Shown: positions 8,523 through 17,483, counted from the stretch's first letter. The stretch is DNA of 64,000 bases from Flavobacterium sp. (GCA_016718345.1 JADKDN010000002.1:124001-188000); one strand, 5' to 3'. Made by a program: numbers and translations. Notes: generated from the sequence alone by a model not told the origin.

Positions 8523-9062
8523 GTAATGAAAATGTATTAACCCAAATAACCCACAATCCAAAAACCACTCCATATATAAATAGTGGAAAAACTACTCCAT
8601 GCAAAACATGCTCCTGCTCAGGATAGCGCAATAATGCAATAGACAACAACGCAATTCTTAAAACATTCAAAACATGAATGGTAACACTCCCAAATAGTAT
8701 AAAAAGCAACGTGTATAACCATCTTCCAGAAAAAGCAACTACAAAAGCAATAAAAAGAATTATTACACTTAACGCATTGCAACCCTCTACTACTCTAGCA
8801 ACATAAACATTGTCTAAAAATAATTTGACCGATGCTTCCTTGTCGTGAAGTTCTATATTTGAATCATAATTGAAAAACAAAAGCGTTTCATTTACCTGTT
8901 TAGCAACCAGCTTTGTAAAATTATCCACTTGAAAATGGATTAAACTCTCAAACTGATTCAAATACAATTGATACAAAATAGTTAGTCCAATGTAGGCTAA
9001 AAAAAACTTAATTAGAAAAATTAGAAAAGGGCGATATTGTATAAAGTAAGTTTTCAATTCAT
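8497..9062 (-). CDS. xrtF: Exosortase family protein XrtF
   Basis: A multi-spanning inner-membrane protein of the exosortase/archaeosortase superfamily. The catalytic triad is visible: Cys in VEGCNALSV, Arg in VLNVLRIALL and His in HVLHGVVFPLFIYG. Exosortases process C-terminal sorting signals on exported proteins. The frame is open to a TTG at 9099, but that lies upstream of a good promoter. The true start is probably the ATG at 9060-9062, which joins the frame if one A is missing from its second codon (reading MKLKTYFIQYRPF). It is followed by its usual partner gene. Confidence 0.85.
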
Positions 9063-9069
9063 TTTTTAA

Positions 9070-9100
9070 CAAATTTATACAATTATAAGTTCTGAGCAAA
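9070..9100 (-). promoter_or_regulatory. xrtF promoter
   Basis: Minus strand TTTG (9097-9100), 19-nt spacer, TAAATTTG (9070-9077) matches the Bacteroidetes consensus exactly. The start point would fall within a few bases of the ATG at 9062, so the mRNA would be nearly leaderless. Confidence 0.7.
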
Positions 9101-9128
9101 TACTACTTTGCTCACAAATATATTCACT

Positions 9129-9583
9129 ATGCAATTTGAAACATTAAAACCCAAAATTCAAGAAATTCTTAATCAGAAAACGGCAACAAGAGAAGAGAAA
9201 TTGCTTGAGATTTGTTCTTTTTTAAAAGAAACAGTAGCTCATTATGATTGGGTTGGTTTCTATTTTAGGAATGGTAAAAAAGAAGAATTAATTTTAGGGC
9301 CTTATGCCGGAACTCCTACAGACCATACTGTTATTCCATTCGGAAAAGGGATTTGTGGTCAAGTAGCCGTTTCCAATAAAAATTTTATTGTTCCAGATGT
9401 TAAAGCACAGGATAATTATATTGCTTGTAGTCTAACTGTAAAATCTGAAATTGTAATCCCACTTTTGTAAACGGAGAAAATATTGGTCAAATTGATATCG
9501 ACAGTCATGTACTAGATCCATTCACTAATGAGGATGAGCAATTCTTAGAGTTTGTAAATCAAGAAATTGCAAAATTATTTTAG
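9129..9583 (+). CDS. GAF domain protein, free methionine-R-sulfoxide reductase type (frameshifted)
   Basis: About 151 residues after correction. A single GAF domain carries YDWVGFYF, LGPYAG, GKGICGQVAV and DNYIACS; the cysteines in the last two match the catalytic and resolving positions of free-Met-(R)-SO reductases (YebR/fRMsr), which repair oxidised free methionine. The frame breaks after IPLL at a T4 run (9463-9466). Adding one T continues it as FVNGENIGQIDIDSH through to TAG at 9581-9583. Start ATG 9129 is preferred over an upstream in-frame codon. Divergent from xrtF. Confidence 0.8.
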
Positions 9584-9723
9584 AAAAACCCCAATCCATT
9601 TAACAAATTAATAATTAATTGTTTAAATACATTTTTCTCTTGTATTTCTAAAAATAAGTATTACTTTTGCACCGTCTTACAATAGATGTAAGATATACAT
9701 AATAATCATTAAATAATATTGGC

Positions 9724-9993
9724 ATGTACTTAACAAAAGAAGTTAAAGCAGAAATCTTCGCTAAACACGGAGGAAAAGCAGAAAACACGGGTTCTGCAGA
9801 AGGTCAGATTGCATTATTCACTCACAGAATTTCACATTTAACAGAGCACTTGAAAAAAAATCGTCACGATTACAACACAGAGCGTTCGTTGGTTTTATTA
9901 GTAGGTAAAAGAAGAGCTTTGCTTGATTACTTGAAGAAAAAAGAGATTAATAGATACCGTGAGATTATCAAAGAATTGAATATCAGAAAATAA
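9724..9993 (+). CDS. rpsO: 30S ribosomal protein S15
   Basis: An 89-residue protein with the complete S15 signature: GSAEGQIALFTHRISHLTEHLKKN-type helix, then LVGKRRALLDYLKKKEINRYREII. S15 binds 16S rRNA in the central domain and nucleates the platform of the small subunit. The order rpsO then pnp is the classic one across bacteria. A short AT-rich leader precedes it and a hairpin terminator follows, so pnp is probably transcribed partly by readthrough or from its own promoter. Confidence 0.98.
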   Translation: MYLTKEVKAEIFAKHGGKAENTGSAEGQIALFTHRISHLTEHLKKNRHDYNTERSLVLLVGKRRALLDYLKKKEINRYREIIKELNIRK

Positions 9994-9998
9994 TCAAT

Positions 9999-10028
9999 TA
10001 AAAAGAGGTGCTCACGCGCCTCTTTTTG
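9999..10028 (+). terminator. Terminator after rpsO
   Basis: AAAAAGAGGTG and CGCCTCTTTTT form a G-U containing stem with a short loop and a T-rich end, beginning 6 bases after the rpsO stop. Confidence 0.8.
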
Positions 10029-10142
10029 TTTTTACATATATTGCAGAAAAAGTTTGGTTTTTCATTGGGTTTTAGACAACAACTACTACAAACAACACTA
10101 CAACACAACTAGAACCCATTGTTTAATCAATTAAAGAATTTT

Positions 10143-12311
10143 ATGATTCCAAAAGTAACTCAAGAGAGTATCGATTTAGGAGATGGAAGAATCATCACCA
10201 TCGAAACAGGTAAATTAGCTAAACAAGCTGATGGTTCTGTTGTAGTTCGCCTAGGCGATTGTATGTTGCTAGCAACAGCAGTTTCAGCAAGAACGTCAAA
10301 CCCAGCTGTTGACTTTTTACCGTTAACGGTAGATTACCGTGAAAAATTTGCAGCCGCAGGAAGATTTCCTGGTGGATTTTTTAAAAGAGAAGCACGTCCA
10401 AGTGACAGCGAAGTATTAACCATGCGTTTGGTAGACCGCGTCTTACGTCCGCTTTTCCCAGATGATTATCATGCCGAAACACAAGTAATGATTCAGTTAA
10501 TGTCGCACGATGAAAATGTTATGCCAGATGCATTAGCAGGTTTAGCAGCTTCAGCAGCATTGGCCGTTTCAGACATTCCTTTTTACAATTTAATTTCTGA
10601 AGTACGTGTTGCGCGTATCGATGGAAAATTCGTTATAAACCCAAGTAGAAAAGATTTAGAAAAATCTGACATCGACATGATGATTGGTGCTTCATTAGAT
10701 TCTGTTGCGATGGTTGAAGGAGAAATGAAAGAAATTTCAGAAGCGGAAATGGTAGAAGCTATCAAATTTGCTCACGAAGCTATCAAAGTTCAAATTCACG
10801 CACAATTGCGTTTACAGGAAGCTTTTGGCAAAAAAGAAACTCGTACTTACGAAGGTGAGAAAGAAAACGAAGAAATCTACAAAAAAGTAAAAGCTGCAGC
10901 ATACGACAAAATTTATGCTATTGCAAAAGTAGGTTCGGCTAAACATGAAAGAAGCGCCGCATTTGCTGAAGTAAAAGAAGAAGTAAAAGCCTTATTTACA
11001 GAAGAAGAATTGGCTGCTGAAGGAGATTTAGTATCTAAATATTTCTACAAAACCAATAAAGAAGCGGTTCGTAATGTAATCCTTGAATTAGGAACTCGTT
11101 TAGATGGAAGAAAAACTACAGAAATCAGACCAATTTGGTGTGAAACAGATTATTTGCCTTCTGTTCACGGCTCCTCTTTATTTACTCGTGGAGAAACTCA
11201 AGCATTGGCTACTGTAACTCTGGGAACTTCTAGAGAAGCCAATCAAATTGATTCGCCATCAGAACAAGGAGAAGAAAAATTCTACTTGCATTATAATTTC
11301 CCACCATTTTCAACTGGTGAAGCTAAACCTTTGAGAGGAACTTCAAGAAGAGAAGTAGGTCACGGAAATCTAGCTCAAAGAGCTTTAACAAACATGATTC
11401 CTGCTGATTGTCCTTACACTATTCGTGTAGTTTCTGAAGTGTTAGAATCTAACGGTTCTTCTTCGATGGCTACGGTTTGTGCTGGAACGATGGCGTTGAT
11501 GGATGCTGGTGTTCAAATGGTAAAACCAGTTTCTGGAATTGCTATGGGATTAATTACAGATGGTCAAAAATTTGCTGTTCTTTCTGATATTTTAGGTGAT
11601 GAAGATCATTTAGGTGATATGGACTTTAAAGTAACTGGTACTTCAAAAGGAATTACTGCTTGTCAAATGGATATCAAAATCGAAGGATTGAGATACGACA
11701 TTATGGAACAAGCCTTAGGTCAAGCTCGTGAGGGTAGAATGCACATTTTAGGAAAAATCACTGAAACTATTGCAGCGCCTAGAACAGAAGTAAAAGCACA
11801 CGCTCCAAAAATCATTACTAGAACAATTCCTGGAGCCTATATTGGCGCCTTAATTGGTCCTGGTGGAAAAGTAATTCAAGAATTACAAAAAGCAACTGGA
11901 ACAACCATTGTTATCAACGAAGTTGACGAACAAGGAGTGGTAGAAATTCTTGGAACCAACCCTGACGGAATTGCCGCAGTATTGGCAAAAATTGATTCTA
12001 TTATCTTCAAACCAGTTGTTGGTGAATCTTATGAAGTGAAAGTAATTAAAATGCTAGACTTTGGTGCAGTTGTAGAATATACAGCTGCCCCAGGAAACGA
12101 AGTTTTATTACACGTATCTGAATTAGCTTGGGAAAGAACAGAAAACGTTACTGATGTAGTTAATATGGGTGATGTATTCCAAGTGAAATACTTAGGCGTT
12201 GACCCAAAAACCAGAAAAGAAAAAGTGTCTAGAAAAGCACTTTTACCAAGACCTCCAAGAGATGAAAATCGTCCACCAAGAGAGGATAGAAAAGACGCTC
12301 CAAAAGGTTAG
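10143..12311 (+). CDS. pnp: Polyribonucleotide nucleotidyltransferase (PNPase)
   Basis: A 722-residue phosphorolytic 3'-5' exoribonuclease. Order: first RNase PH domain (VRLGDCMLLATAVSA, FPGGFFKREARPSDSE), an all-alpha linker, second RNase PH domain (SVHGSSLFTRGETQALATV, and KGITACQMDIKIEG carrying a catalytic Asp), KH domain (IPGAYIGALIGPGGKVIQEL) and S1 domain (VIKMLDFGAVVEY to HVSELAWER). The tail is Arg/Pro-rich. It degrades mRNA and can add 3' tails. The start is MIPKVTQESIDLGDGR at 10143; an in-frame TTG 24 bases upstream is not needed. It lies downstream of rpsO. Confidence 0.97.
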   Translation: MIPKVTQESIDLGDGRIITIETGKLAKQADGSVVVRLGDCMLLATAVSARTSNPAVDFLPLTVDYREKFAAAGRFPGGFFKREARPSDSEVLTMRLVDRVLRPLFPDDYHAETQVMIQLMSHDENVMPDALAGLAASAALAVSDIPFYNLISEVRVARIDGKFVINPSRKDLEKSDIDMMIGASLDSVAMVEGEMKEISEAEMVEAIKFAHEAIKVQIHAQLRLQEAFGKKETRTYEGEKENEEIYKKVKAAAYDKIYAIAKVGSAKHERSAAFAEVKEEVKALFTEEELAAEGDLVSKYFYKTNKEAVRNVILELGTRLDGRKTTEIRPIWCETDYLPSVHGSSLFTRGETQALATVTLGTSREANQIDSPSEQGEEKFYLHYNFPPFSTGEAKPLRGTSRREVGHGNLAQRALTNMIPADCPYTIRVVSEVLESNGSSSMATVCAGTMALMDAGVQMVKPVSGIAMGLITDGQKFAVLSDILGDEDHLGDMDFKVTGTSKGITACQMDIKIEGLRYDIMEQALGQAREGRMHILGKITETIAAPRTEVKAHAPKIITRTIPGAYIGALIGPGGKVIQELQKATGTTIVINEVDEQGVVEILGTNPDGIAAVLAKIDSIIFKPVVGESYEVKVIKMLDFGAVVEYTAAPGNEVLLHVSELAWERTENVTDVVNMGDVFQVKYLGVDPKTRKEKVSRKALLPRPPRDENRPPREDRKDAPKG

Positions 12312-12333
12312 TATTTCAAATATATTAATTCAT

Positions 12334-12370
12334 AAAAAACCCCAATTCAGTATTGAGTTGGGGTTTTTGA
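12334..12370 (+). terminator. Terminator after pnp
   Basis: AAAAAACCCCAATTCA pairs with TGAGTTGGGGTTTTT across a 4-5 nt loop, followed by T-rich sequence. Confidence 0.88.
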
Positions 12371-12435
12371 TTTTTTTGTTCTTTTTTGTAACTTTTTCAC
12401 AACTCCTTACGTACAACAACCTGAACACTTTAAAG

Positions 12436-12443
12436 AAAAGGAG
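12436..12443 (+). promoter_or_regulatory. Shine-Dalgarno-like sequence before rpoD
   Basis: AAAAGGAG stands 9 bases upstream of the rpoD ATG. Bacteroidetes genes rarely use a Shine-Dalgarno sequence and almost none of the other starts in this window has one. Confidence 0.5.
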
Positions 12444-12452
12444 AAAAACCAC

Positions 12453-13349
12453 ATGAGACAACTCAAAATCACCAAGCAGGTAACCAATCGTGAAACTGCT
12501 TCTTTAGACAAATACCTACAAGAAATTGGAAAAGTTGACCTTATTACTGCTGACGAAGAAGTAGAATTAGCACAACGTATTAAAGCTGGAGACCAACGAG
12601 CTTTAGAAAAATTAACTAAAGCTAATTTACGTTTCGTGGTTTCAGTTGCTAAACAATACCAAAATCAAGGTTTAACACTTCCCGATTTAATTAACGAAGG
12701 AAATTTAGGTTTAATTAAAGCAGCACAACGTTTTGATGAAACACGTGGTTTCAAGTTCATTTCATACGCTGTTTGGTGGATTCGTCAATCGATTCTTCAA
12801 GCTCTTGCAGAGCAATCACGTATCGTTCGTTTGCCATTGAACAAAATTGGTTCTATCAATAAAATCAACAAGATGTATGCCTTGTTAGAGCAATCTAATG
12901 AACGTCCTCCAAGTGCTGAAGAAATTGCAAAAGAGCTAGATATGACCGTAAATGATGTGAAAGAGTCTATGAAAAACTCTGGTCGTCACTTATCTATGGA
13001 TGCACCTCTTGTTGAAGGAGAAGATTCTAACTTGTACGACGTTTTGCGTTCTGGAGAATCTCCAAATCCGGATAGAGAATTAATTCACGAATCATTGCGT
13101 ACAGAAATTGAGCGTTCATTAGAAACTCTTACACCAAGAGAAGCCGATGTAGTTCGTTTGTACTTTGGTTTAGGTGACCAACATCCAATGACCTTAGAAG
13201 AAATTGGAGAAACCTTCGATTTAACTCGTGAGCGCGTGCGTCAAATTAAAGAAAAAGCCATTCGTAGATTAAAACATACTTCTAGAAGTAAAATATTAAA
13301 AAACTGGATAAATTCCATAGGTTCAATCTTTGATTTAATTTCACAATAA
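12453..13349 (+). CDS. rpoD: Primary sigma factor RpoD (SigA)
   Basis: A short Bacteroidetes-type sigma-70 of about 287-298 residues that lacks the long region 1.1 and non-conserved domain of proteobacteria. Region 2 (NLRFVVSVAKQYQNQGLTLPDLINEGNLG, WWIRQSILQAL), region 3 (PSAEEIAKELDM) and region 4 with the -35 helix (MTLEEIGETFDLTRERVRQIKEKAIRRL) are intact. It directs RNA polymerase to TAnnTTTG promoters. The last residues (NWINSIGSIFDLISQ) look foreign. If the A run at 13298-13303 is one base too long, the protein ends as KILKTG near 13311. An AAAAGGAG sits 9 bases before the ATG, unusual for this phylum. Confidence 0.95.
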   Translation: MRQLKITKQVTNRETASLDKYLQEIGKVDLITADEEVELAQRIKAGDQRALEKLTKANLRFVVSVAKQYQNQGLTLPDLINEGNLGLIKAAQRFDETRGFKFISYAVWWIRQSILQALAEQSRIVRLPLNKIGSINKINKMYALLEQSNERPPSAEEIAKELDMTVNDVKESMKNSGRHLSMDAPLVEGEDSNLYDVLRSGESPNPDRELIHESLRTEIERSLETLTPREADVVRLYFGLGDQHPMTLEEIGETFDLTRERVRQIKEKAIRRLKHTSRSKILKNWINSIGSIFDLISQ

Positions 13350-13389
13350 CAACAGTCTGATTAACTGTTCGTTTTTTGATTGATGATTG

Positions 13390-13422
13390 AAACTCCGGCT
13401 GATTACCGGAGTTTTGTTTTTC
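13390..13422 (+). terminator. Terminator after rpoD
   Basis: AAACTCCGG (13390-13398) and CCGGAGTTT (13406-13414) form a perfect 9-bp stem with a 7-nt loop and a T-rich tail. Confidence 0.9.
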
Positions 13423-13480
13423 TAACCTAAATCTGAACATTGACTTCATGGTTAAACCACTTTGTGAACTTTGTAAAAAC

Positions 13481-13509
13481 TTTGTGACTTTGTGTAAATC
13501 CTACCTTTG
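13481..13509 (+). promoter_or_regulatory. rpe promoter
   Basis: TTTG (13481-13484), 17-nt spacer, TACCTTTG (13502-13509) fits the Bacteroidetes consensus. ACTTTGT-like text recurs four times between 13459 and 13495, giving alternative -33 boxes. The start at 13552 lies downstream. Confidence 0.65.
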
Positions 13510-13551
13510 TATAATAATGAAATGGCGCAAGTGCCTCGTAATGACTTAAAA

Positions 13552-14214
13552 ATGAAAAAAACCATTATTGCTCCCTCTGTCTTAGCAGCCGACTTTGCTA
13601 ATCTACAACGCGATATCGAAATGATTAACAACAGTGAAGCCGATTGGTTTCATATTGATATTATGGATGGTGTTTTTGTTCCTAACATTTCATTTGGAAT
13701 GCCCGTTCTGGAAGCAATAACCAAACATGCTCGAAAAACTATCGACGTTCATTTAATGATTGTTGATCCAGACCGATACATCAAAACTTTTGCGCAATTG
13801 GGTTCTAATATACTTACTGTTCATTATGAAGCCTGCACTCATCTTCACAGAACATTACAGGCCATAAAAGCCGAAGGAATGAAGGCTGGCGTTGCCATAA
13901 ACCCTCATACGTCCATTGCTGTATTAGAAGAAGTAATTAATGATATTGATTTGGTGTGCATTATGAGTGTTAATCCTGGTTTTGGAGGTCAATCTTTTAT
14001 AGAAAATACGTATTCAAAGATTGAAAGATTGAAAGATTTAATAATTAGAAAAAATACATCAACCCTAATAGAAATTGATGGTGGTGTCACCAACAAAAAT
14101 GCCAAAAAACTTGTCGATGCCGGAGCTGATGTTTTAGTAGCAGGAAGTTTCGTTTTCAGAGCTGAGAATCCTTCACAAACCATTGCTGAATTAAAAAGAG
14201 CAACCTCAATTTAA
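13552..14214 (+). CDS. rpe: Ribulose-phosphate 3-epimerase
   Basis: A 220-residue TIM-barrel enzyme interconverting ribulose-5-phosphate and xylulose-5-phosphate in the pentose phosphate pathway. Motifs: IAPSVLAADFANL at the N-terminus, FHIDIMDGVFVPN (metal and catalytic residues), DVHLMI, IMSVNPGFGGQSF (phosphate binding) and EIDGGV. The start is MKKTIIAPS. An ORF extension upstream to 13507 would begin inside the -7 box. Its stop overlaps the stop of the convergent CBS gene by 4 bases. Confidence 0.96.
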   Translation: MKKTIIAPSVLAADFANLQRDIEMINNSEADWFHIDIMDGVFVPNISFGMPVLEAITKHARKTIDVHLMIVDPDRYIKTFAQLGSNILTVHYEACTHLHRTLQAIKAEGMKAGVAINPHTSIAVLEEVINDIDLVCIMSVNPGFGGQSFIENTYSKIERLKDLIIRKNTSTLIEIDGGVTNKNAKKLVDAGADVLVAGSFVFRAENPSQTIAELKRATSI

Positions 14215-14633
14215 TTGTACTGTTCCAATAAATATTTGATTAAATCTGTTGTCGTTATAATTCCTACCAATAAATCTCCTTCACAAACGGGCAACGCATG
14301 AAATTCTTTTTGTGATAAAATTTCTGCTGCTTCCTTTATAGTAGTTTCTGGTGAAATAGTAATCAGTTTTTTTGCCATCACTTGCTCAACAGTAAACATA
14401 TTGTAAACTGTTGTATCTACAACCTCCGCATCGTCATCGACAGCGTCGACAAAAGATATTCTAAGCAAATCGGTATAACTTAGCATACCTATAATTTTAT
14501 TCCCATTCATAACAGGAATATGTCTGATTTTATTTTTTTTAAAAAGCTCTTCAGCCTTTGTTAAATCGTCAGTGATTTTTAATTTGATTACGTTTTTGGT
14601 CATTATTACTGACACGGGGACTCTATGTTTCAT
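14211..14633 (-). CDS. CBS domain-pair protein
   Basis: A 140-residue stand-alone Bateman module. The first CBS motif is VIMTKNVIKLKITDDLTKAEELF to RHIPVM, the second VMAKKLITISPETTIKEAAEIL to HALPVCEGDLLVGIIT. Such modules bind adenine nucleotides and act as energy or ligand sensors. The regulated partner is not evident from the neighbours, as rpe is convergent. Length and start are typical of flavobacterial homologues. Confidence 0.9.
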   Translation of the reverse strand: MKHRVPVSVIMTKNVIKLKITDDLTKAEELFKKNKIRHIPVMNGNKIIGMLSYTDLLRISFVDAVDDDAEVVDTTVYNMFTVEQVMAKKLITISPETTIKEAAEILSQKEFHALPVCEGDLLVGIITTTDLIKYLLEQYN

Positions 14634-14829
14634 GTCTATAAATTTTTTATTTAATGCAATTTTTATAACTGGAGATTATACTATCTTTTTTAAAGATTTA
14701 TCCCAAATGTAGTGCATAAAAAAACTACAAAACATGATGTTTGTCAGTACGTGGTAAAGAGTATTTTGCTATACTGCTATACCAACTTGTATTTGAAACT
14801 TGAAGTGTAGAGAAGAGTTAAAGAAATAT

Positions 14830-14913
14830 TCAAAAATTAGCTATCTCTTTTAAAATATACCCAATTGCATAAATGACCATTAGGAAGCAAAAGAAGAGAA
14901 ATACATACTCCAT
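14830..14913 (-). CDS. Candidate 27-residue membrane peptide
   Basis: ATG (14911-14913) to TGA (14830-14832) encodes 27 residues. They begin MEYVFLFFCFLMVIYAIGYI and end in a charged and polar tail containing KE and N: one hydrophobic span with a short polar end, like small single-pass subunits or regulators. I do not recognise it. Its best support is a well-formed promoter (TTG, 19 nt, TAAATTTG) placed about 35 bases upstream on the same strand, with no other gene for it to serve before the CBS gene. It could be chance coding in AT-rich DNA. Confidence 0.4.
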   Translation of the reverse strand: MEYVFLFFCFLMVIYAIGYILKEIANF

Positions 14914-14947
14914 GGCTTTTGAATTGGATAGCTTAGTTTGATAAACT

Positions 14948-14977
14948 CAAATTTACAGCTATTTATCTAATATGCAA
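14948..14977 (-). promoter_or_regulatory. Promoter for the 27-residue ORF
   Basis: On the minus strand TTG (14975-14977), a 19-nt spacer, then TAAATTTG (14948-14955). The expected start of transcription is near 14941-14945, about 30 bases before the ATG. Confidence 0.55.
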
Positions 14978-15075
14978 TTTAATTTATTAACAATTTTAGT
15001 ATAATTAACTTATTTTCAAGTAGTCATAAATTAAAATTGATTGTATACTCTCGTATCACTTAATAAATAGTTGCC

Positions 15076-17385
15076 TTATTTTTTTACCACTTTTAGTACT
15101 TGTTGCTTATTTTCAGAGGCTACTTTTACAAAATAGTTTCCAGAGACCAAATTTGAAAAGTCTAGTTTAAACTCTAAACCATTTCCTTCTTTATGGGAAA
15201 CTTCTTGCCCTAAAGCGTTATAAACTGTAACTTTTTTTACAATTTCTTTTGATTTTATGGTTAACAACTCTTTTATAGGGTTTGGTGATACTTGCAAATC
15301 TTTGAATGCAAATGAATGATTACTCAAAGCAACTTGCACAGTCACTGGTAATCGTGTTGGGCTTTCAAATCCATTAATTGTTTGACTTGCATAATAGGTT
15401 GTACCGTTCACAAGAAGTTTATTTAAAGGTAACGGACTACTAGCCATCCTATTTGCTGTTGCATCTGCATACCATTGAATATTGCTTCCTATAACAACTA
15501 TATCAGCAAGGGTTTGACCTTGAGTAAAAGACTGAAATCGATCTCCTGATGGAGCTGGAACTGGGATTTGGTTTACTACAAATATTGGTGATTTAGCTAC
15601 ACATAAACCAATAAAAACATCAAAAGTGAAATTTCTTTTACTAGCATTTGGAGAAACTGTGTCTATTATATAAGTAGGATTAGTTGCTCCCACTATAGCA
15701 ATACCATTCTCATACCACTGAAACATGTAATTGCCTGAAAGTTGGCTTTCTAATAATAAAGGTTGAACTACAGTAGTGTTGTCTATATAAATATCATAAA
15801 CATCAGGTATTATAGTTATTTCTGGTAATGGATTTACCACAATGCTAGCTGAGCCAATTATTTGACTAGAACAACTGGGAAAACCAGCACTTTTTATACT
15901 TACCAAACTATAAACACTATTTGCAAATAATGGTTGTGTTAAAATTGTGGCTAATCCTGTTGCGTCTAAAACAATAGTTTGATTTGAACCATAATTTTCA
16001 TTATAAGTTACTGTTGCATTAGGAGTTCCCGTAATATTAATAATGCCTGATGTACCTGAACACACTGAACTTCCTCCTGATATAGTTGCTGTAGGTAATT
16101 GATTTACTGTAACCGTTAACGAGGTAGTAGTTGAACACTGTCCAACATCAGGAGTAAAAGTATACATTGTTGTTGCTATATTATTTAAAGCAGGAGACCA
16201 AAATCCTGTTATTCCATCATTGGATGTTGTGGGTAAAGGGGCAATTGTTGCACCTGAACAAATTGGAGGTACAGCTGCAAATGTTGGAGTTACTTTTGGA
16301 ATTACCGTAACATTTAACGTAGCTGTTGTCGCACACTGACCTATAGTTGGCGTAAAAGAATAAGTTCCACTTGTCGTATTACTTATTGTTGATGGCAACC
16401 AAGTTCCTGTTATACCATTAACTGAAGTTGTTGCTAAAACTGGGGCTACTGAACCTGAGCATAACGAAAAAGCAGAGAAAAAATTTGGAGTTACTATTGA
16501 ATTTACAGTAACTGTTCTTGTTGCCATAACATTAGGACAACCACCAATTCCTATTGCAATATAAGAAATAGTAGTTGTTCCTGGAGAAACACCTGCAACA
16601 ACACCTGTAGTAGAATTTATTGTTGCTATTGACGTATTAGCTGAACTCCATGTTCCTCCAGCTACAGTTGATGCAAATGTTGATGTCGAGCCTGCACAAA
16701 TATTTTGGTTGCCACTTATTACCCCTGCATTTGGTTGCGGTGAAACAGTAACTGTTCTTGAAGCGGTAGCATTTGGACAAGTTCCAGTTCCTGATACCGT
16801 ATAATTAATTATTGCCACTCCTGAAGAAACACCTGTAACAACACCTGTAATTGAATTTACTGTTGCTATTGATGTATTACCTGAACTCCATGTTCCTCCA
16901 GTTACATTTGATACAAATACTGATGTTAAGCCAACGCAAATATTTGAATTTCCAGCTAATATTGGATTTGGCAGTTGATTACCCGTAATATTAACTCCAT
17001 TGTCTGTTCCAATTGTTGATGGATTTGAGGCAATCACTCTAATCCTGTATCCAATTCCAGTCGAGGCATTATTTGGAATTAAACCTGAAAAAGTTCCACT
17101 CGCTATAGCAGTCAAAGTTCCTATACTTACAGGACTTGCAAACGAACCAGAAGCGTCACTCAATTGAGCCGTAAATACATTACCTGAAACGTAAGTGCCA
17201 CTTGCAGTAAATGTAACTGTAACTGATGATCCTGAACAAAAAGAAGTTGAGGAAACTGAGCAAGTAATTTCGTTAGCAACTATTTCATTGTTTGGGTTAT
17301 CTGTCTTGCTTCCAGAATTAGTTGTGACGTTTAGTAAAAGTACATTACACAGTAAAGTGAATGTGAGGAGTAGTTTTAATTTCAT
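15076..17385 (-). CDS. T9SS type A sorting-domain protein with Ig-like repeats
   Basis: A 769-residue secreted protein. Signal peptide about residues 1-22. The Thr/Ser-rich body holds two close BIG_2-like repeats, each with TWSS.NTSIAT.NS.TGVV.GVS.G (about residues 150-215 and 220-290), then further Ig-like segments with recurring CSG and TVTV motifs. The C-terminal 75 residues are a type A T9SS sorting domain (LQVSPNPIKELLTIKS, VTVYNALGQEV, SGNYFVKV, KVVKK). It should be exported by Sec, passed through T9SS and held at or released from the cell surface. Likely an adhesin; ligand unknown. Confidence 0.88.
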   Translation of the reverse strand: MKLKLLLTFTLLCNVLLLNVTTNSGSKTDNPNNEIVANEITCSVSSTSFCSGSSVTVTFTASGTYVSGNVFTAQLSDASGSFASPVSIGTLTAIASGTFSGLIPNNASTGIGYRIRVIASNPSTIGTDNGVNITGNQLPNPILAGNSNICVGLTSVFVSNVTGGTWSSGNTSIATVNSITGVVTGVSSGVAIINYTVSGTGTCPNATASRTVTVSPQPNAGVISGNQNICAGSTSTFASTVAGGTWSSANTSIATINSTTGVVAGVSPGTTTISYIAIGIGGCPNVMATRTVTVNSIVTPNFFSAFSLCSGSVAPVLATTSVNGITGTWLPSTISNTTSGTYSFTPTIGQCATTATLNVTVIPKVTPTFAAVPPICSGATIAPLPTTSNDGITGFWSPALNNIATTMYTFTPDVGQCSTTTSLTVTVNQLPTATISGGSSVCSGTSGIINITGTPNATVTYNENYGSNQTIVLDATGLATILTQPLFANSVYSLVSIKSAGFPSCSSQIIGSASIVVNPLPEITIIPDVYDIYIDNTTVVQPLLLESQLSGNYMFQWYENGIAIVGATNPTYIIDTVSPNASKRNFTFDVFIGLCVAKSPIFVVNQIPVPAPSGDRFQSFTQGQTLADIVVIGSNIQWYADATANRMASSPLPLNKLLVNGTTYYASQTINGFESPTRLPVTVQVALSNHSFAFKDLQVSPNPIKELLTIKSKEIVKKVTVYNALGQEVSHKEGNGLEFKLDFSNLVSGNYFVKVASENKQQVLKVVKK

Positions 17386-17483
17386 AATGTGACTTTTTAA
17401 GGAGTGGATTGTAAATAAATTTCAAATCTAAGAAAAAAATTTGTGTTAAGGTTTTGAACATTATTAAAACCATAAATATTGAT

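Larger units (their letters stand above)
14640..15075. other. Intergenic region with a candidate micro-gene
   Basis: This 436-base AT-rich gap lies upstream of the CBS gene and downstream of the T9SS cargo gene (both minus strand). Apart from the 27-codon ORF and its promoter listed separately, I see no coding frame, hairpin terminator or tRNA in it. Confidence 0.6.

Noticed and set aside
9063..9099. TTG at 9099 as xrtF start
   Set aside because: It lies upstream of the -7 box and inside the promoter. An ATG at 9062 with a one-base correction gives a typical N-terminus.
15076..17385. CRISPR-like or tandem DNA repeat
   Set aside because: The repetition is at the protein level (Ig-like domains, about 70-80 residues) within one continuous coding frame. 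Unit length and divergence do not fit CRISPR.
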